DNA of 41,498 bases, taken from contig MU266568.1 in NCBI GenBank assembly GCA_021014945.1, positions 1 to 41,498 on the forward strand, written 5' to 3'. The translations under genes and the position numbers were made by a program. Origin of the DNA: Leucogyrophana mollusca. Lineage: Eukaryota; Basidiomycota; Agaricomycetes; Boletales. Shown here one piece after another: positions 10,122 to 20,766 of the stretch (positions are counted from its first letter, which is position 1; each line of letters begins with the position of its first letter). The notes below the pieces were generated by a model. The model was given only the letters and a program-made list of their open reading frames with translations. It was not told where the DNA came from and did no database searches.

Positions 10122-12620
10122 ATGACCGTTTCCCATCGCAAGCGCCAGCACCTGCCGGATGAAATCCAAAGTATGTTGATCCTCTCCTCGTTTCACAAAA
10201 CCGCCTTATCCATCTCAAAATCTACCAACGCCTTTCTCACGCTCCTGTTTTTACGTAACTACTACAACAGCTGTTAACGAACCTGGCCTGCAAATCCAAT
10301 GCGATTCCTGCCTCACCGACCTGACCCATTCCATCCGCATAAAATGTGCCGACCCAATATGTGAGCCCGGTGATGGTGTCGATATATGTCCAGCGTGCTT
10401 TTGCAGTGGAAAGGAGTTCGCAAAACACAAGCGCAACCATGCGTACCGTGTCATTGTAGGGGGCTGTCCTCATCTGATCCGGTGTGCTCGCTGAGAGGCT
10501 TTTCGACTTTTTAAGGAACTTCACTCATACCCTATATTCTCGGCTGACTGGGGAGCTGACGAGTAAGTTCGGGATCGTTTGGCTGGGGAGGTATCTGAGG
10601 TGTTAATACTCCCAGGGAATTGCTCCTCCTCGAGGGGATCTCCCTTGAGGGTCTTGGAAACTGGCAGGCAATAGCTGAACACGTTGGTACTCGCACCAAA
10701 GAAGATGTCGAGAAGCATTACAACGAGGTTTACGTCGACTCTGCCGAGTGGCCGCTTCCTGTGAGCCATCCCAACTCTCTTGATGATTCCGCCCAGCTGA
10801 GCGGTCAATTTCAGCGAATGGATGTCGAATTCAACATCGACCCAGACGAGTTCCAGGAGCGCAAGCGCCGGAGGATGTCCACCATGAATACCGCACCGCC
10901 TCCCCCAAAAGCTGCACCAACATCCGCTCCTGGCGTGCACGAAGTTGCCACCTTCCTTCCTGGCCGTCTCGAATTCGAGCACGAGCTCGACAACGAAGCC
11001 GAAGACCTCGTAAAGGACCTCGAATTCGGCATATGCCACGAATGGGGTGGAGATCAAATAATAGAAGACGAGAACGACGGGGACGTCGTGGCCCGTGCGC
11101 GATTGGCTGAGGAACGTAAATCCGACGACAAATCGATAAATGGGAGTCAGCCCGCGGTGAACGGCATAAATGGTGCCATCAACGGGCATCACTCTTCGAA
11201 CGGTGACTCGGTACCTCCGGTGAAATCCGAAGACCCGGGTACAGACTCAGGGGCAGCTGGGGAAAATGCTAGCACGGAGGATGCGTCGCTGCCGCCTCCT
11301 TATGAGACATCAGATTCGCTTGGGTTCAAGCTTACGCTGCTAGAGATGTATAACCAGCGAGTCGATAAACGCCGCGAAGCAAAGGCTATCATGTTCGATA
11401 GAGGTCTCCTAGAATTCAAAAAGGTGGGAACTCATACTTCAGCACTGCACGGTCATCTTATTTCCATCTTGTTGATGTAGATGCAAGCCGCTGAGAAGAA
11501 AAGGCCGAAGGAAGAGAAGGATATTGTACAACGATTGCGCCCATTTGCCCGTCTACAGACAGCAGAGGACTATGAGGTTTTTGCTGCGGACATTCTGTGT
11601 GAGCCAGACTCCTTGCGAATAGTCGCTGATAGGGAAGCTAAACCACTCGTTTAGACGAAGCTATGCTAAGGAAGAGGATTCAAGAGCTGCAGCACTACCG
11701 ACGAATGGGCTTGACCACCGCAGCTGACATCGATAAATTCGAGCTGGATAGTATCCGACGAGTAAGCTATCTGACTCCTCACCGGGAGCAGACGTGTTGA
11801 CAACATTGGGATAGGTGCAAGCAAAAGCCAATATATCTCGTGATTACTACTCTTCAGAGCGACTATCGCAGTTACGCGCTGGTGGTAGCGGAAGTAAGTG
11901 TCCCCATCTTCTCTCACCTCAAGCATACCTCTGATGACTCATTGCAGGAGAATCTGAAGGGAGGAAGAGCCATGAACGCGATCTAACACCTAAGGTCGGA
12001 GGTAGCCAAGGTCCCGCCGGCACTGGCCCACCCAACCGAAAACAACGTGCGTACATCCTGACCCCATCATCAATCTCCCAGCCACCCCGAGCTCACACCA
12101 CCTCATCCAGCCGCCCCCCTCAACCTCGCCAACAGCCCATCCCTCCATCTCCTTACCCCCGCCGAGCAAACCCTCTGCTCCCAGCTGCGCATCCTACCAA
12201 AACCATATCTCGTCATCAAAGAAACCCTCGTACGCGAGTACGCGCGGCGTGGGGGCAAGCTCCGTCGTCGCGAGGCGCGCGACCTCGTCAAGATCGACGT
12301 GAACAAAACGAGTCGCGTGTGGGACTTCCTGGTCCAGGCTGGTTTCCTCAAAATCACACCAGATCCTCATCCGGTCGCCGCTCCTCTGGATCCTGCGTAT
12401 GTCTCATCTTATGGCCCCTATGGCGTTAGAATTGCTTACTGATGGACTGGCCTTGCTTAGCGCTGCACAAGTATTGTTGACTACCTTGCCCCCTAAAGAC
12501 CAAGCCCGGGTTTCTCCCCTCCCATCTGCACTCTCCATGAAATCCACTCCACCGACTCAAAATGGTTTCGCACCCCGGCCTATACCCTCGTTTGCCGCCG
12601 CGCCTTCCTGGACGGGCTAA
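10122..12620 (+). CDS. ADA2: ADA2, transcriptional adaptor of SAGA/ADA histone acetyltransferase complexes
   Basis: ADA2 binds GCN5 and stimulates its histone acetylation in the nucleus. The start at 10122 reads MTVSHRKRQHLPDEIQ. After intron 1 a ZZ zinc finger follows (CDSCLTDLTHSIRIKC, then CPACFCSGKEFAKHKRNH). Splicing then gives HAYRVI-ELHSYPIFSADWG and a SANT domain (ELLLLEGISLEGLGNW, then VEKHYNEVY). The ADA2-specific middle contains the acidic FLPGRLEFEHELDNEAED stretch and EMYNQRVDKR. The C-terminal SWIRM domain (LVIKETLVREYARRGGKL, then DVNKTSRVWDFLVQAGF) follows several short introns. A final intron (GTATGT...TTGCTTAG) adds about 50 residues ending APSWTG at 12620. Domain order is that of fungal ADA2. 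It ends tail to tail with the MCY1-like gene, 144 bp away. Confidence 0.95.
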
Positions 12621-12764
12621 CTCACAAGCACAGACACACTCACCATATACTTATTTCGTTGTCGCTACCGCCGCCCTGGCCTACTACATCTCGACCTTCT
12701 ACGCATTTGTAAATCATAGCCGCATATCGTCTCCTACATAGCTTTTCTTGCTTTATTAAGTACA

Positions 12765-15031
12765 TTATTGCGCCACTGGAACCCCGTCCAAGGCTGGTCG
12801 CTTGAGGAGATCTTCGACGATGCTGAGGTCAATGGGAATGTTCGCGCGCTGTAGATAGTCGGTGTTCCTGTTGTGCAACTATCAGTCAAGCTATCGAGGT
12901 CTGCAGCAGACTTGCTCACCAGAACTATAGAAATAATGACATCTGATGGTCAGACCGTGAATTGCATGTAACGGATGGACCACTGACCTTTGAGTAATGC
13001 CGATTTCCGGAATCACATCTTACGGAAAGTCAGGACGATATTCAGCGCATGGTTGGAGTGAACACCCACAGAACAGTCGCTATTGTCTGGCCTTCCTTCC
13101 AACCCAGCTGTCGGACGAGCTTTACACACGCTACCAAGTTACACGCACTACTCGACCCGAGGAATAGACCATCGTGCTGGACAAGGTATCGTGACATTGA
13201 TACCGCTTCCGCGTCGGTTATCCTGACAAGACTGAGTATCGCTGATAACGATGAGGGCGGAAGACTCTTACCGGAATGCATCGTCGATAATTGGGAGAGC
13301 GAGGTCGATGTTGTTCGTCATACGATTGATCCCTCTGTGTTTGTGAAGTCAGGGTGGGGATTGCAGGAACTAGGGAGGCAGAACCGAAGTCTTACATTCC
13401 CTCGACAACGGTGTCCACCTGATGTCGTCTCTTGGTGCCTTCGGCCTCTTTGCGGTCGTACATGACGCCAAATTTTACCTGGAGGCAGTTCAGTCAGCCG
13501 ACGATTAACACAGATGGCCAGCGAAATAGAGTCACCTTGTTATACAGGCCACTGCCTTCGGGATCTGCTAATACAACCCGTACATCTTCATTCATCGATT
13601 TGATGTACCGACCGATGCCTGCAATCGTGCCTCCCGTACCTTCAGGCAAATTGGTGAGCAACTACCACACGAAACGACGAGAATACAAACGCACCTGCGC
13701 CGGAGACGAAAGCGTCGAGCTTCCCGTTCGTCTGCCGCCAGAGCTCCGGACCAGTCCCCTCAAAATGAGCGTCGAAATTGCTTCTGTTCTACATGGTCGT
13801 ATCAGCGTCGGGCACCACCACCCCGCCAACGGCAGACAGGCTCACTTCGAATTGGTCAGCGAAGAAGCCTCTGGGCTTTGTGAGCAATTCCTCGTCCTGG
13901 GGATCTTCAGCTGAGTCGTCCACTTGTACGTGCGTCGAGGTGGTGGTTACGACTACGGATGGGGATCCGGTTGGTAGTTCGTGGTTTGCTTGCGCGTCTT
14001 CGATACTGCTGGCGATATCTGTGCGTCCAAAGCGCACGGCGGCTTGCCGTGCCATGTTCTACAATTCCAGCTGAGTACCTAAAGGTACGTTCCAGGGGAA
14101 GTGAAGTGGTACATACGACGTACTGTCGGCCCGGCATTAGTGAATACAAGTGGGATATAGGACTATAGACGAACCTGCTTTTTGTCAACTATACTGGCAG
14201 GTCGAACGCGTTGCACGTCTGCGCCAAGAGCTTGCAGGGCTTTGACTTTTTCCTCAGCGACGTCGTCTGGCATAATGATTGCTAGACAGTGTGTTACAGG
14301 TGAGGCTCTTAATTTCGCTTTATGATCATGGACTTACTTGTGTCGTACCCTCTGTAGATCTTTCAGTCAAAAGTTAACACTAAGCACACACGGTACACAC
14401 CTTGCCTTAGCTATAGTCGCTATTGAGATACCAGTAGAACCAACCGTGCCCTCGAATATTCGGGACCCGGTGTTTGGATGCAGCAGTCCCTGTCGCTCAG
14501 CATCTTCCACCACTGGGAATCCTCAAGTCAGACAACTCTCGAGCTATACTCCTCGGAGAAACCATACTTCGCAGAGCTACTCGGTCTTTCACACTGCCTC
14601 CGGGATTCAAGAACTAAGTGCCGCAGATGAGAAATAATTCACCTTTTTCGAGGGCAGGGCTCACCTCCGCTTTTCCAAGAATCTCGACACCGAGAGCGTC
14701 GCTCAGCGAGTTGATTCTCACCAACGGTGTATTTCCTGCTAACCATTCAGCTCGGAGGCTTGGCCCACTGTACCAAATACGTGCCTATGAGACCAGTCAC
14801 GCCAGAAAGGATATCATCACTCCTCAGCTCAATCGCACGAGGCTCAAACAACTTCGAATTGTCAGCAAGAAGACGCTTGCGCCTCCGCGTTCGCCAGTAG
14901 AGCGTTAGTGAGGTGGACGTCACCGAGAGCGAGAATCCTATGAGGATGCCGTATGTTAGATGTCTTACTGCAGCATTGGAAAAACGCAGCCAAGAAGGCA
15001 GCTGGAGGTCGGAGAAACTGGGAACCCTCAT
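12765..15031 (-). CDS. MCY1: Cysteine-synthase-like PLP enzyme with N-terminal membrane anchor (MCY1 type)
   Basis: This is a fold-type II PLP enzyme of the cysteine synthase family; the yeast homologue Mcy1 sits in the mitochondrial outer membrane and its activity is unclear. The likely start, 15031, reads [14 protein letters not shown], followed by a hydrophobic anchor ([18 protein letters not shown]) and an RTRRRKR stop-transfer. Motifs in order: [32 protein letters not shown] with the PLP lysine; [20 protein letters not shown]; a Ser/Thr-rich insert about 13800-14060; the phosphate loop [40 protein letters not shown]; and the end [18 protein letters not shown]. About ten introns are needed, including a probable GC-AG intron and a 5-nt exon. 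The stop is TAA at 12765. An earlier in-frame GTG at 15121 is not a plausible start. The gene appears intact. Confidence 0.88.
12920..12924 (-). other. 5-nt microexon of the MCY1-like gene
   Basis: On the minus strand TTCTATAG precedes the exon TTCTG, which is followed by GTGAGC. The upstream intron starts at AAAG|GTCAGT and the downstream intron ends at CAACAG|GAACACC. Only inclusion of TTCTG gives HYSK-FW-NTDYL, matching the SKFW motif near the C terminus of fungal members of this family. Confidence 0.75.
14736..14784 (-). other. Probable GC-AG intron in the MCY1-like gene
   Basis: The donor TAG|GCACGT and acceptor GTTAGCAG|GAAAT give [13 protein letters not shown], the conserved IGNTPL substrate loop. 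A GT donor 8 nt upstream (ACTG|GTCTCA) also keeps frame but would delete the LIG part of the motif. Confidence 0.6.
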
Positions 15032-15188
15032 CGGTCTCCCTGCACGAAATGGTAAGATGTCAACCCGCACACCGGGGAGCACAATGTCCTCGACTCCATC
15101 GTGGCTCAAATATTGTGACACAAGAACATACAGCCATCCTCCTCCCTATCTTCCACATTGATCGTCAACCACCAGTATCACAGGTAAC

Positions 15189-15473
15189 ATGGCGTATACG
15201 AATTTTCACCACAAAGATAGAAAGAACAACATGGCATTGGCATTGGCAAAATTCAATCTACAGAACATACAGAACTATGGAAACTCCTCGGGCTACAACA
15301 TGCAAAACATCCCCGAAATGATAATCCATCAGACAAACGCTCGTCTCGCTGGCTCGTCGTCACCAGACCGCAAGCGGCCCAGAGATCAACGCGCCAAACG
15401 TCCTCGAGACCTGCTTGCGCAGGCCATGTTCTCTGTCAAACGAGAGAGCGCGGATGTCATCGAGTGGATTTGA
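15189..15473 (+). CDS. Small basic ORF, hypothetical protein
   Basis: A 94-codon frame starts MAYTNFHHKDRKNNMALA and ends SADVIEWI at 15473. It contains an Asn/Gln-rich middle and a basic cluster (DRKRPRDQRAKRPRD) like a nuclear localisation signal. It is divergent from the MCY1-like gene, 157 bp away. I recognise no domain. It may be a real small gene, an exon of a longer one, or chance; the biased, protein-like composition slightly favours coding. Confidence 0.35.
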   Translation: MAYTNFHHKDRKNNMALALAKFNLQNIQNYGNSSGYNMQNIPEMIIHQTNARLAGSSSPDRKRPRDQRAKRPRDLLAQAMFSVKRESADVIEWI

Positions 15474-15785
15474 AGGATGCGGCATGTGTAAACATGCGAG
15501 ACTCGAGTTAGTTTCTATAAAATAGATCCTAGCTGAGTATGTTCTAAGGAAACAAGACAGTAGGATGCGAGGTTTATATAGGTTTTCGTGGATGGTCCGT
15601 GCGTGGTAGTTCTCACGGCTCGGCCACGGCAACTTGCACGATTCTGACGACATTTGGCAGCTGGCGCTACTTTCGACGACCTGAAACGCCGGGCTTTCAC
15701 ATGATTCATGAATCAGAAATACACAGCTGGGCTGGATTCATTATGATCTGGAAATGCTTTTTGCGTGACCCGTTGCCTTGATTAG

Positions 15786-16425
15786 ATGTTCAACAGATTC
15801 ACCCCGAAGGCTTGGATAACTACTCGCTGTCTATCTACCATGACGGACTCGGCTGCCAAACAGAAGCTCTTCCTTTCCCTTTCTCAGTTTGCTGTCGTCG
15901 GTGCCTCGACCGACCAGACGAAGTTCGGTACAAAGGTACGAGAACAAACTTGTTATCGCACGCACGGCTGACGCATAGCATCCTCCAGGTTCTGAAGTGG
16001 TACATCCAGCGTAAGAAGCCAGTCACGCCCGTGCATCCTGTGCTTAGCTTATTTCTTCTGCCTGCTAATGAACGCTAATCGGCTCGGGTTATCAGACGAA
16101 TGAGGAGCTTGAGGGTATCAAGACAGTGAGAACAATTGCAGAGCTCTCGTCACCCAGTGAAACAGGTATTAGCATCATAACACCCGCAAAGGTTAGTTAA
16201 TCTCGCTACCTCATATCACTCCCACCCACGCTCTTTCTCGAGATCACCATCGAGCTGCTCAAACAAGCCAAGGAACTTTCCGTTCCTGCGTTGTGGATTC
16301 AGCCAGGTGCCACTGATCTTACGTGCGTGAATTACATCAAGGACAACGGTATGGTAGATCGTGTTCTCTGGCAAGGGGAGTGTATCTTGAGGGATGGGGA
16401 CGGTGTGATCCAAAGCATGCTCTGA
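15786..16425 (+). CDS. CoA-binding-domain (Rossmann-fold) protein, probably mitochondrial
   Basis: The product belongs to the CoA_binding family, related to the N-terminal domain of succinyl-CoA synthetase alpha and to bacterial YccU; its cellular role is not established. The start MFNRFTPKAWITTRCLS looks like a mitochondrial presequence, and a second in-frame start (MTDSAAKQKLF) lies at its end. Then come QFAVVGASTDQTKFGTK (nucleotide-binding loop), an intron, VLKWYIQRKKPVTPVHP, a second intron, TNEELEGIKTVRTIAEL, a short exon ending IITPAK, and TIELLKQAKELSVPALW. Downstream QPGATDLTCVNYIKDNGM and a tail GDGVIQSML end at a TGA, 16423-16425. The catalytic histidine of succinyl-CoA synthetase is not expected in this short family. 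Alternative starts suggest possible dual localisation. Confidence 0.82.
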
Positions 16426-16784
16426 AGTGCGAAATTACTCCGGGTTATTCGCTCCTAGTGATTACCGCAATTACCTCCCCGTATGGCATGGCTTCTCTCT
16501 TGGAGATGCGCAATGGCGCTCCTAATCTTTGTTCGGAAGTGGCATTCACATCTTGGCTCTGGAAGCTGGATTGTCTGAGCGTGTCGAATACAGCCGGTAC
16601 CCTGTGCGTCCGATTGTGACCGAGGGTGGCGGTGGGGTTTAGAACAGGGACGGCCGCTGGGGTCGGTTATTCCGGGCTCGTGGTGACGGTGCTCTGGCAA
16701 AACGTAGTTCCAGTCCCAGCACCCTGCACAAGATCTGCAGGCGCTTTCTTTCCAACCATTTGACGCTTTAACTTACGACTTACG

Positions 16785-18668
16785 ATGAAGCCTACTACCA
16801 AACTCAGTATTGTGCTTGCAATCAGCATTGCGTTCTTTACCACCGAGATAGCAAGTCAGACGATTCCTCGCCACTCTCCGGATTTTTGTGGGCGGTTAGG
16901 CTGATGCACTCTCCGCAGTTGGTTTCCGGACCAAGAGTCTGGCGCTCATTGCAGATGCTGTGAGTGTGATGGGGGTCTACTCCGGAACGAACTAACTCGC
17001 ACTTTCACAGTTTCACTACTTGAATGTGAGTTCCTTCTGTTGTGCGTCATCGCATGCGTTCTTGTCCTGAAATATACACCTCAATTCACAGGATATTATC
17101 GCATAGTTCGTCCCTCAGAATATCCGCCCTATCATATCGAGTAATTCATTCTCCTATTACAGTGCGCTTGCGTACATAGCCGCTCGTGTTAGTTCGCTCT
17201 TTGCTGGTCGCAGCAAGTTGAACGCTAATCGCATTTGACCCTCACAGCTTCAAGAGAAAGGCAAAAGAGTTGGTGACGTGTTCCTCCACAGAGGATTTTC
17301 GCTGATTCGGCAGTTTGTAGACACCTGAGTTCAGCTATGCATTCCACAGAGGCGAGCTGGTCGGTCAGTTTTGAGCTCCACCAGTTTCTCAGTACGTACC
17401 AACTTACCGCTCGTGGACGCAGGCGCATTTTTCAATGGCGTTTTCCTTTTGGCGCTGGCTCTCTCTATCTTCCTCCAAGCAGTTGAGAGATTCGTTAACG
17501 TACAATCGGTCGATCAACCCATTTTCGTCTTGATTGTCGGTTGCGTAGGTCTGCTCCTGAATATCCTGAGCGTCCTCATCGTTCATGGTGGGACCCACTG
17601 TCTCCCCTTTACTTGCTGAAGCGCAACTGATCACTCGTCTAGATCACAGCGGGCATTCGCATGGGCATGCATCCCACGAAGAGGAGCTGACCACTTTGGA
17701 CGTCGCGGCGCTTCCGACCGCCTCTTCTCGGACTAGTAGCGAGCTTGTTCACACTAACGTCGTGCGCCAGCTTTCCCGTTACATCTCGTCACTCTTGACC
17801 TACATCTGAGCCAGCATAACCTTCATAACCACGTCAGTCTGCCAATCGCACCACCTCAAAAGAACTATGGACTCCTTGCAGTCCTAATCCATCTCTTTGG
17901 TGACGCTGTCAATAGTGCATAGTCTGTCCTCTTTGTGTACACGTGCGGATTGCTGATAGCAGGCTACAGATGTCGGTGTCATTGTAGCGGCCACCATAAT
18001 GTGGAAGATCAAGTCGCCTTCACGATTTTATGCTGACCCCGCCGTTTCGATGATCATAAGTATCATCATCTTCGCGAGCGCATTACCCCTTAGTCAGTTT
18101 CTTTGTCCTCTTCTTGAACTTCTTCTCACTGAACGATTTCGGGTTAATAGCGAAGAGGTCTGCGAGGATCCTGCTTGAAGCCGCTCCAGCTGGGTTGAAT
18201 CTGGAGCTCGTCATGGAGGATCTCCTTGCTGTGCGTTTCATAACTAGCTGTTCAATCCTGGTGTGCTCACGCATCTTACAGGTGCCTGGTGTCCTTTCTA
18301 TACATGACCTGCATGTTTGGCAGCTTTCACAATCGTGTGTAGTTTTCTCATTCCACCACCCTCTGTCCCACTGAATGTTAACCGCCTCCCTTTCCTTCAG
18401 CATCACTCTCGCCTCTTTCCACGTTCGCGTCGCGACCAATACCGACCTCGTCACTTGGGAACACACTGAGGAAAGCCTCCACCAGTGCTGCGCGGCTTAT
18501 GGTATATCCCATGCTACCATTGCTCCAGAAGTTCAGCATGAACGACGGGGAGGGGCCGGAAACGCGAGGGCCAGGGCGGCATGTGATGATGGTTTTGGGT
18601 GCGCAGCCGATGACAAGGATCTGTTCCAGATGAGAAAGCGGGCCGGGAGGTCTGTTGCGCTTCACTAG
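16785..18668 (+). CDS. Zinc transporter of the cation diffusion facilitator family (ZRC1/COT1-like)
   Basis: The protein probably exchanges Zn2+ (or Co2+) for protons across the vacuolar or another endomembrane. The start at 16785 reads MKPTTKLSIVLAISIAFF (TM1). Very short exons then give LALIADAFHYLNDIIA with the TM2 metal-binding HxxxD (HYLND). Splicing through an intronic TAG at 17104 continues as YALAYIAARLQEKGKR. Next come FSYAFHRGELVGAFFNGVF (TM3), two more TM segments, a His-rich loop (DHSGHSHGHASHEE) typical of zinc CDFs, and HLFGDAVNNVGV with the second HxxxD. The cytosolic C-terminal domain includes VPGVLSIHDLHVWQLSQS. The frame ends at a TAG, 18666-18668, after a low-complexity tail. 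Ten or more introns are needed, and all the joins I checked restore family motifs. Confidence 0.88.
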
Positions 18669-19138
18669 AGTCAGACTCGTCTATAGAGTCGTATGTGTAG
18701 TCTAATCTGATTGCCACTGAGCGGATGCCGCGATGTCCGGTCTCTCGTAGCACCCTAGTAATCGTAATGACGACTTGGAAATGAGGTCACGGAAGTAATA
18801 CTCGCCCTTAGTCTCTTTCCATAATTCCATCGCGGTATCCCCCAGGCCCACTGGCCTTCCACAGTTAGGATCCACCGCGTTCATTATTCAACGTTCATCG
18901 CCCCTCAGTTGATAGGGCTATATCTGAGCGTGCAATGTGCTCACCCGAGGGCGAGACCCTCTCCCCGCGTTTTCCCACCAAAAATGGAGCCTCTCATGTG
19001 CTCACCACCCCACGCTGCATATGGTCCGACTTGAAGGCCCATGGGATCGTTCTTCGGAAAGTCGTCTTCAAATAGGACTGGCAGGCTGGAAGCAAGATCG
19101 TTGCACGTTGAACCGAGTTTCATTTTCGCCCATCAGGA

Positions 19139-19144
19139 TATAAG
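19139..19144 (+). promoter_or_regulatory. TATA-like element of the chitinase gene
   Basis: TATAAG lies 56 nt upstream of the chitinase ATG at 19195. The 470 bp between the zinc transporter stop and this element show no other gene. Confidence 0.45.
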
Positions 19145-19194
19145 TAAACCAATGGAACTTCTGGAATGCTGCCTAGCCCCTTCGTCCGCCCTCC

Positions 19195-20680
19195 ATGCTA
19201 GCTCTACTATCTTTTCCCCTTCTCGCTTTGTCTGCGGTCAGCGCAGGCCCGCCATCCGCCCGTGCCGCGAACTCGCTCGTAGCGGGTGCTTGGTACACTG
19301 GCTGGCATGCCACAGAAGGCTTCCCACTGTCCAAAGTCAGCTGGGAGAAATACAACACGCTGATCTACTCTTTTGCGTAAGTGTATACTGAGTTGGTACG
19401 ACGCGCCGATCCTGTTGATGGACTGATTGACGCCTTTGGATTTAGAATTACCACTCCGAGCGTACACCAGCTATCACTAAATGGCTCTGATCCTGAGCTC
19501 CTCCCCCAGTTCGTTTCCGAGGCTCATAAGAATGTAAGAAGATATCTGCGCCAGGGTCCAATTATCATGTTCAAATTTGGTTGTCGGGCAGGGCGTATCA
19601 GCACATGTTGCGATCGGCGGATGGGCTGGCGGTCAGTGGTTCTCGTCGAATGTTGCTACTGCGGAAAACCGCACGGCATTCGCAAAGACTGTTGCGAATT
19701 TCGCCGGGAAGTATGACCTCGATGGCATCAACTTCGAGTAAGCAATTCCGCGGGGTTTGTACACTGCACTTCTCACGCGACACTTCCATAGTTGGGAATA
19801 TCCCAATGACCAAGGCATTGGGTGTAATACCATTAGCCCAAATGACACGTCCAACTTCCTCGCCTTCCTTCAAGAGCTCCGCCAAACCCCAATCGGAGCG
19901 AAGCTCACCCTCTCTGCTGCAGTAGCTGTCACGCCCTTCGTTGGTCCCAACGGAAGTCCGTCCACGAACGTTTCTGGTTTCGCGGAGGTTCTCGACTACA
20001 TCGCCGTCATGAATTATGATGTATGGGGCCCCTGGTCCACCGCTGTCGGCCCCAACGCACCCCTGAACGATACATGTGCTGCCCCCGCTGATCAACAAGG
20101 TTCCGCGGTGTCCGCAGTCAAGGCGTGGAGTGCCGCTGGAATGCCCGTCAACAAGATTGTGCTCGGTGTTGCGTCGTATGGGCACTCGTTCAGCGTGCCT
20201 CCGACGGATGCCTTCGTATCCGGATCGACGACGCAGTTGATGGCGTACCCGGCTTTCAATGCATCGAACCAGCCTTTGGGTGATGCATGGGACGATACTG
20301 GAAGTGTCGATGCTTGCGGTGTCTATGAAGGCCCTGGTGGCGACTGGGACTTCTGGGGACTCGTTGATGGCGGGTTCCTTACCACGCGGGGTCTGCCTGC
20401 CGACGGAATTTACTACCGCTATGACACATGCAGTCAAACCGTGAGTTGCCCCTTTCTGAACTGCGATGTTTAGGCTGAGGCGTTGACCGATGCACAGCCC
20501 TACGTTTACAATGAGACCACCCAGGTTATGGTCTCTTTCGACAACGCTCAGTCTTTTTCCGTCAAAGGCAATTACATCAAGGACGCTGGATTGCGCGGGT
20601 TCGCAATGTGGGAGGCGGGCGGTGACTATAACGACATCCTTCTCGACTCTATCCGCTCCACTGCTGGATTCAACGAGTGA
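19195..20680 (+). CDS. Secreted GH18 chitinase
   Basis: Glycoside hydrolase family 18 enzymes cut beta-1,4-linked N-acetylglucosamine polymers such as chitin. The start MLALLSFPLLALSAVSAG is a clear signal peptide. After VAGAWYTGWHATEGFPLS and YNTLIYSFA come three introns; the strand-3 motif is HVAIGGWAGGQW. The catalytic motif DGINFDWEYP is split by an intron after GA (GA|GTAAGC...CCATAG|TTGG), and splicing restores the D-W-E with its acid/base glutamate. Further motifs are YIAVMNYDVWGPW, KIVLGVASYGHSF and a C-terminal LRGFAMWEAGGDYND. The protein is about 415 residues with no chitin-binding module. Several N-glycosylation sequons are visible. It looks intact and secreted, suited to cell-wall remodelling or nutrition. 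Confidence 0.93.
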
Positions 20681-20766
20681 TAGCTTCAGTGCGCTTGTAC
20701 CCGAGTTATAACCACAAATGTTTATTGTCTAAAATTGAGATTCTATTCACCTCTATACCCAAGAAT

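Noticed and set aside
10521..11192. 223-codon minus-strand ORF
   Set aside because: Exactly antisense to the ADA2 SANT and middle region, which has clear family motifs.
15032..15121. Upstream GTG start extending the MCY1-like protein
   Set aside because: No ATG is in frame between this GTG and an upstream stop; nuclear genes need AUG, and MRVPSF fits the anchor topology.
17095..17160. In-frame TAG in the zinc transporter, suggesting a pseudogene
   Set aside because: The TAG spans the boundary of an intron (TA|GTTCGT...TTACAG) whose removal restores DIIAYALAYIAARL.
19598..20437. 279-codon minus-strand ORF
   Set aside because: Antisense to the GH18 chitinase, whose catalytic motifs are on the plus strand.
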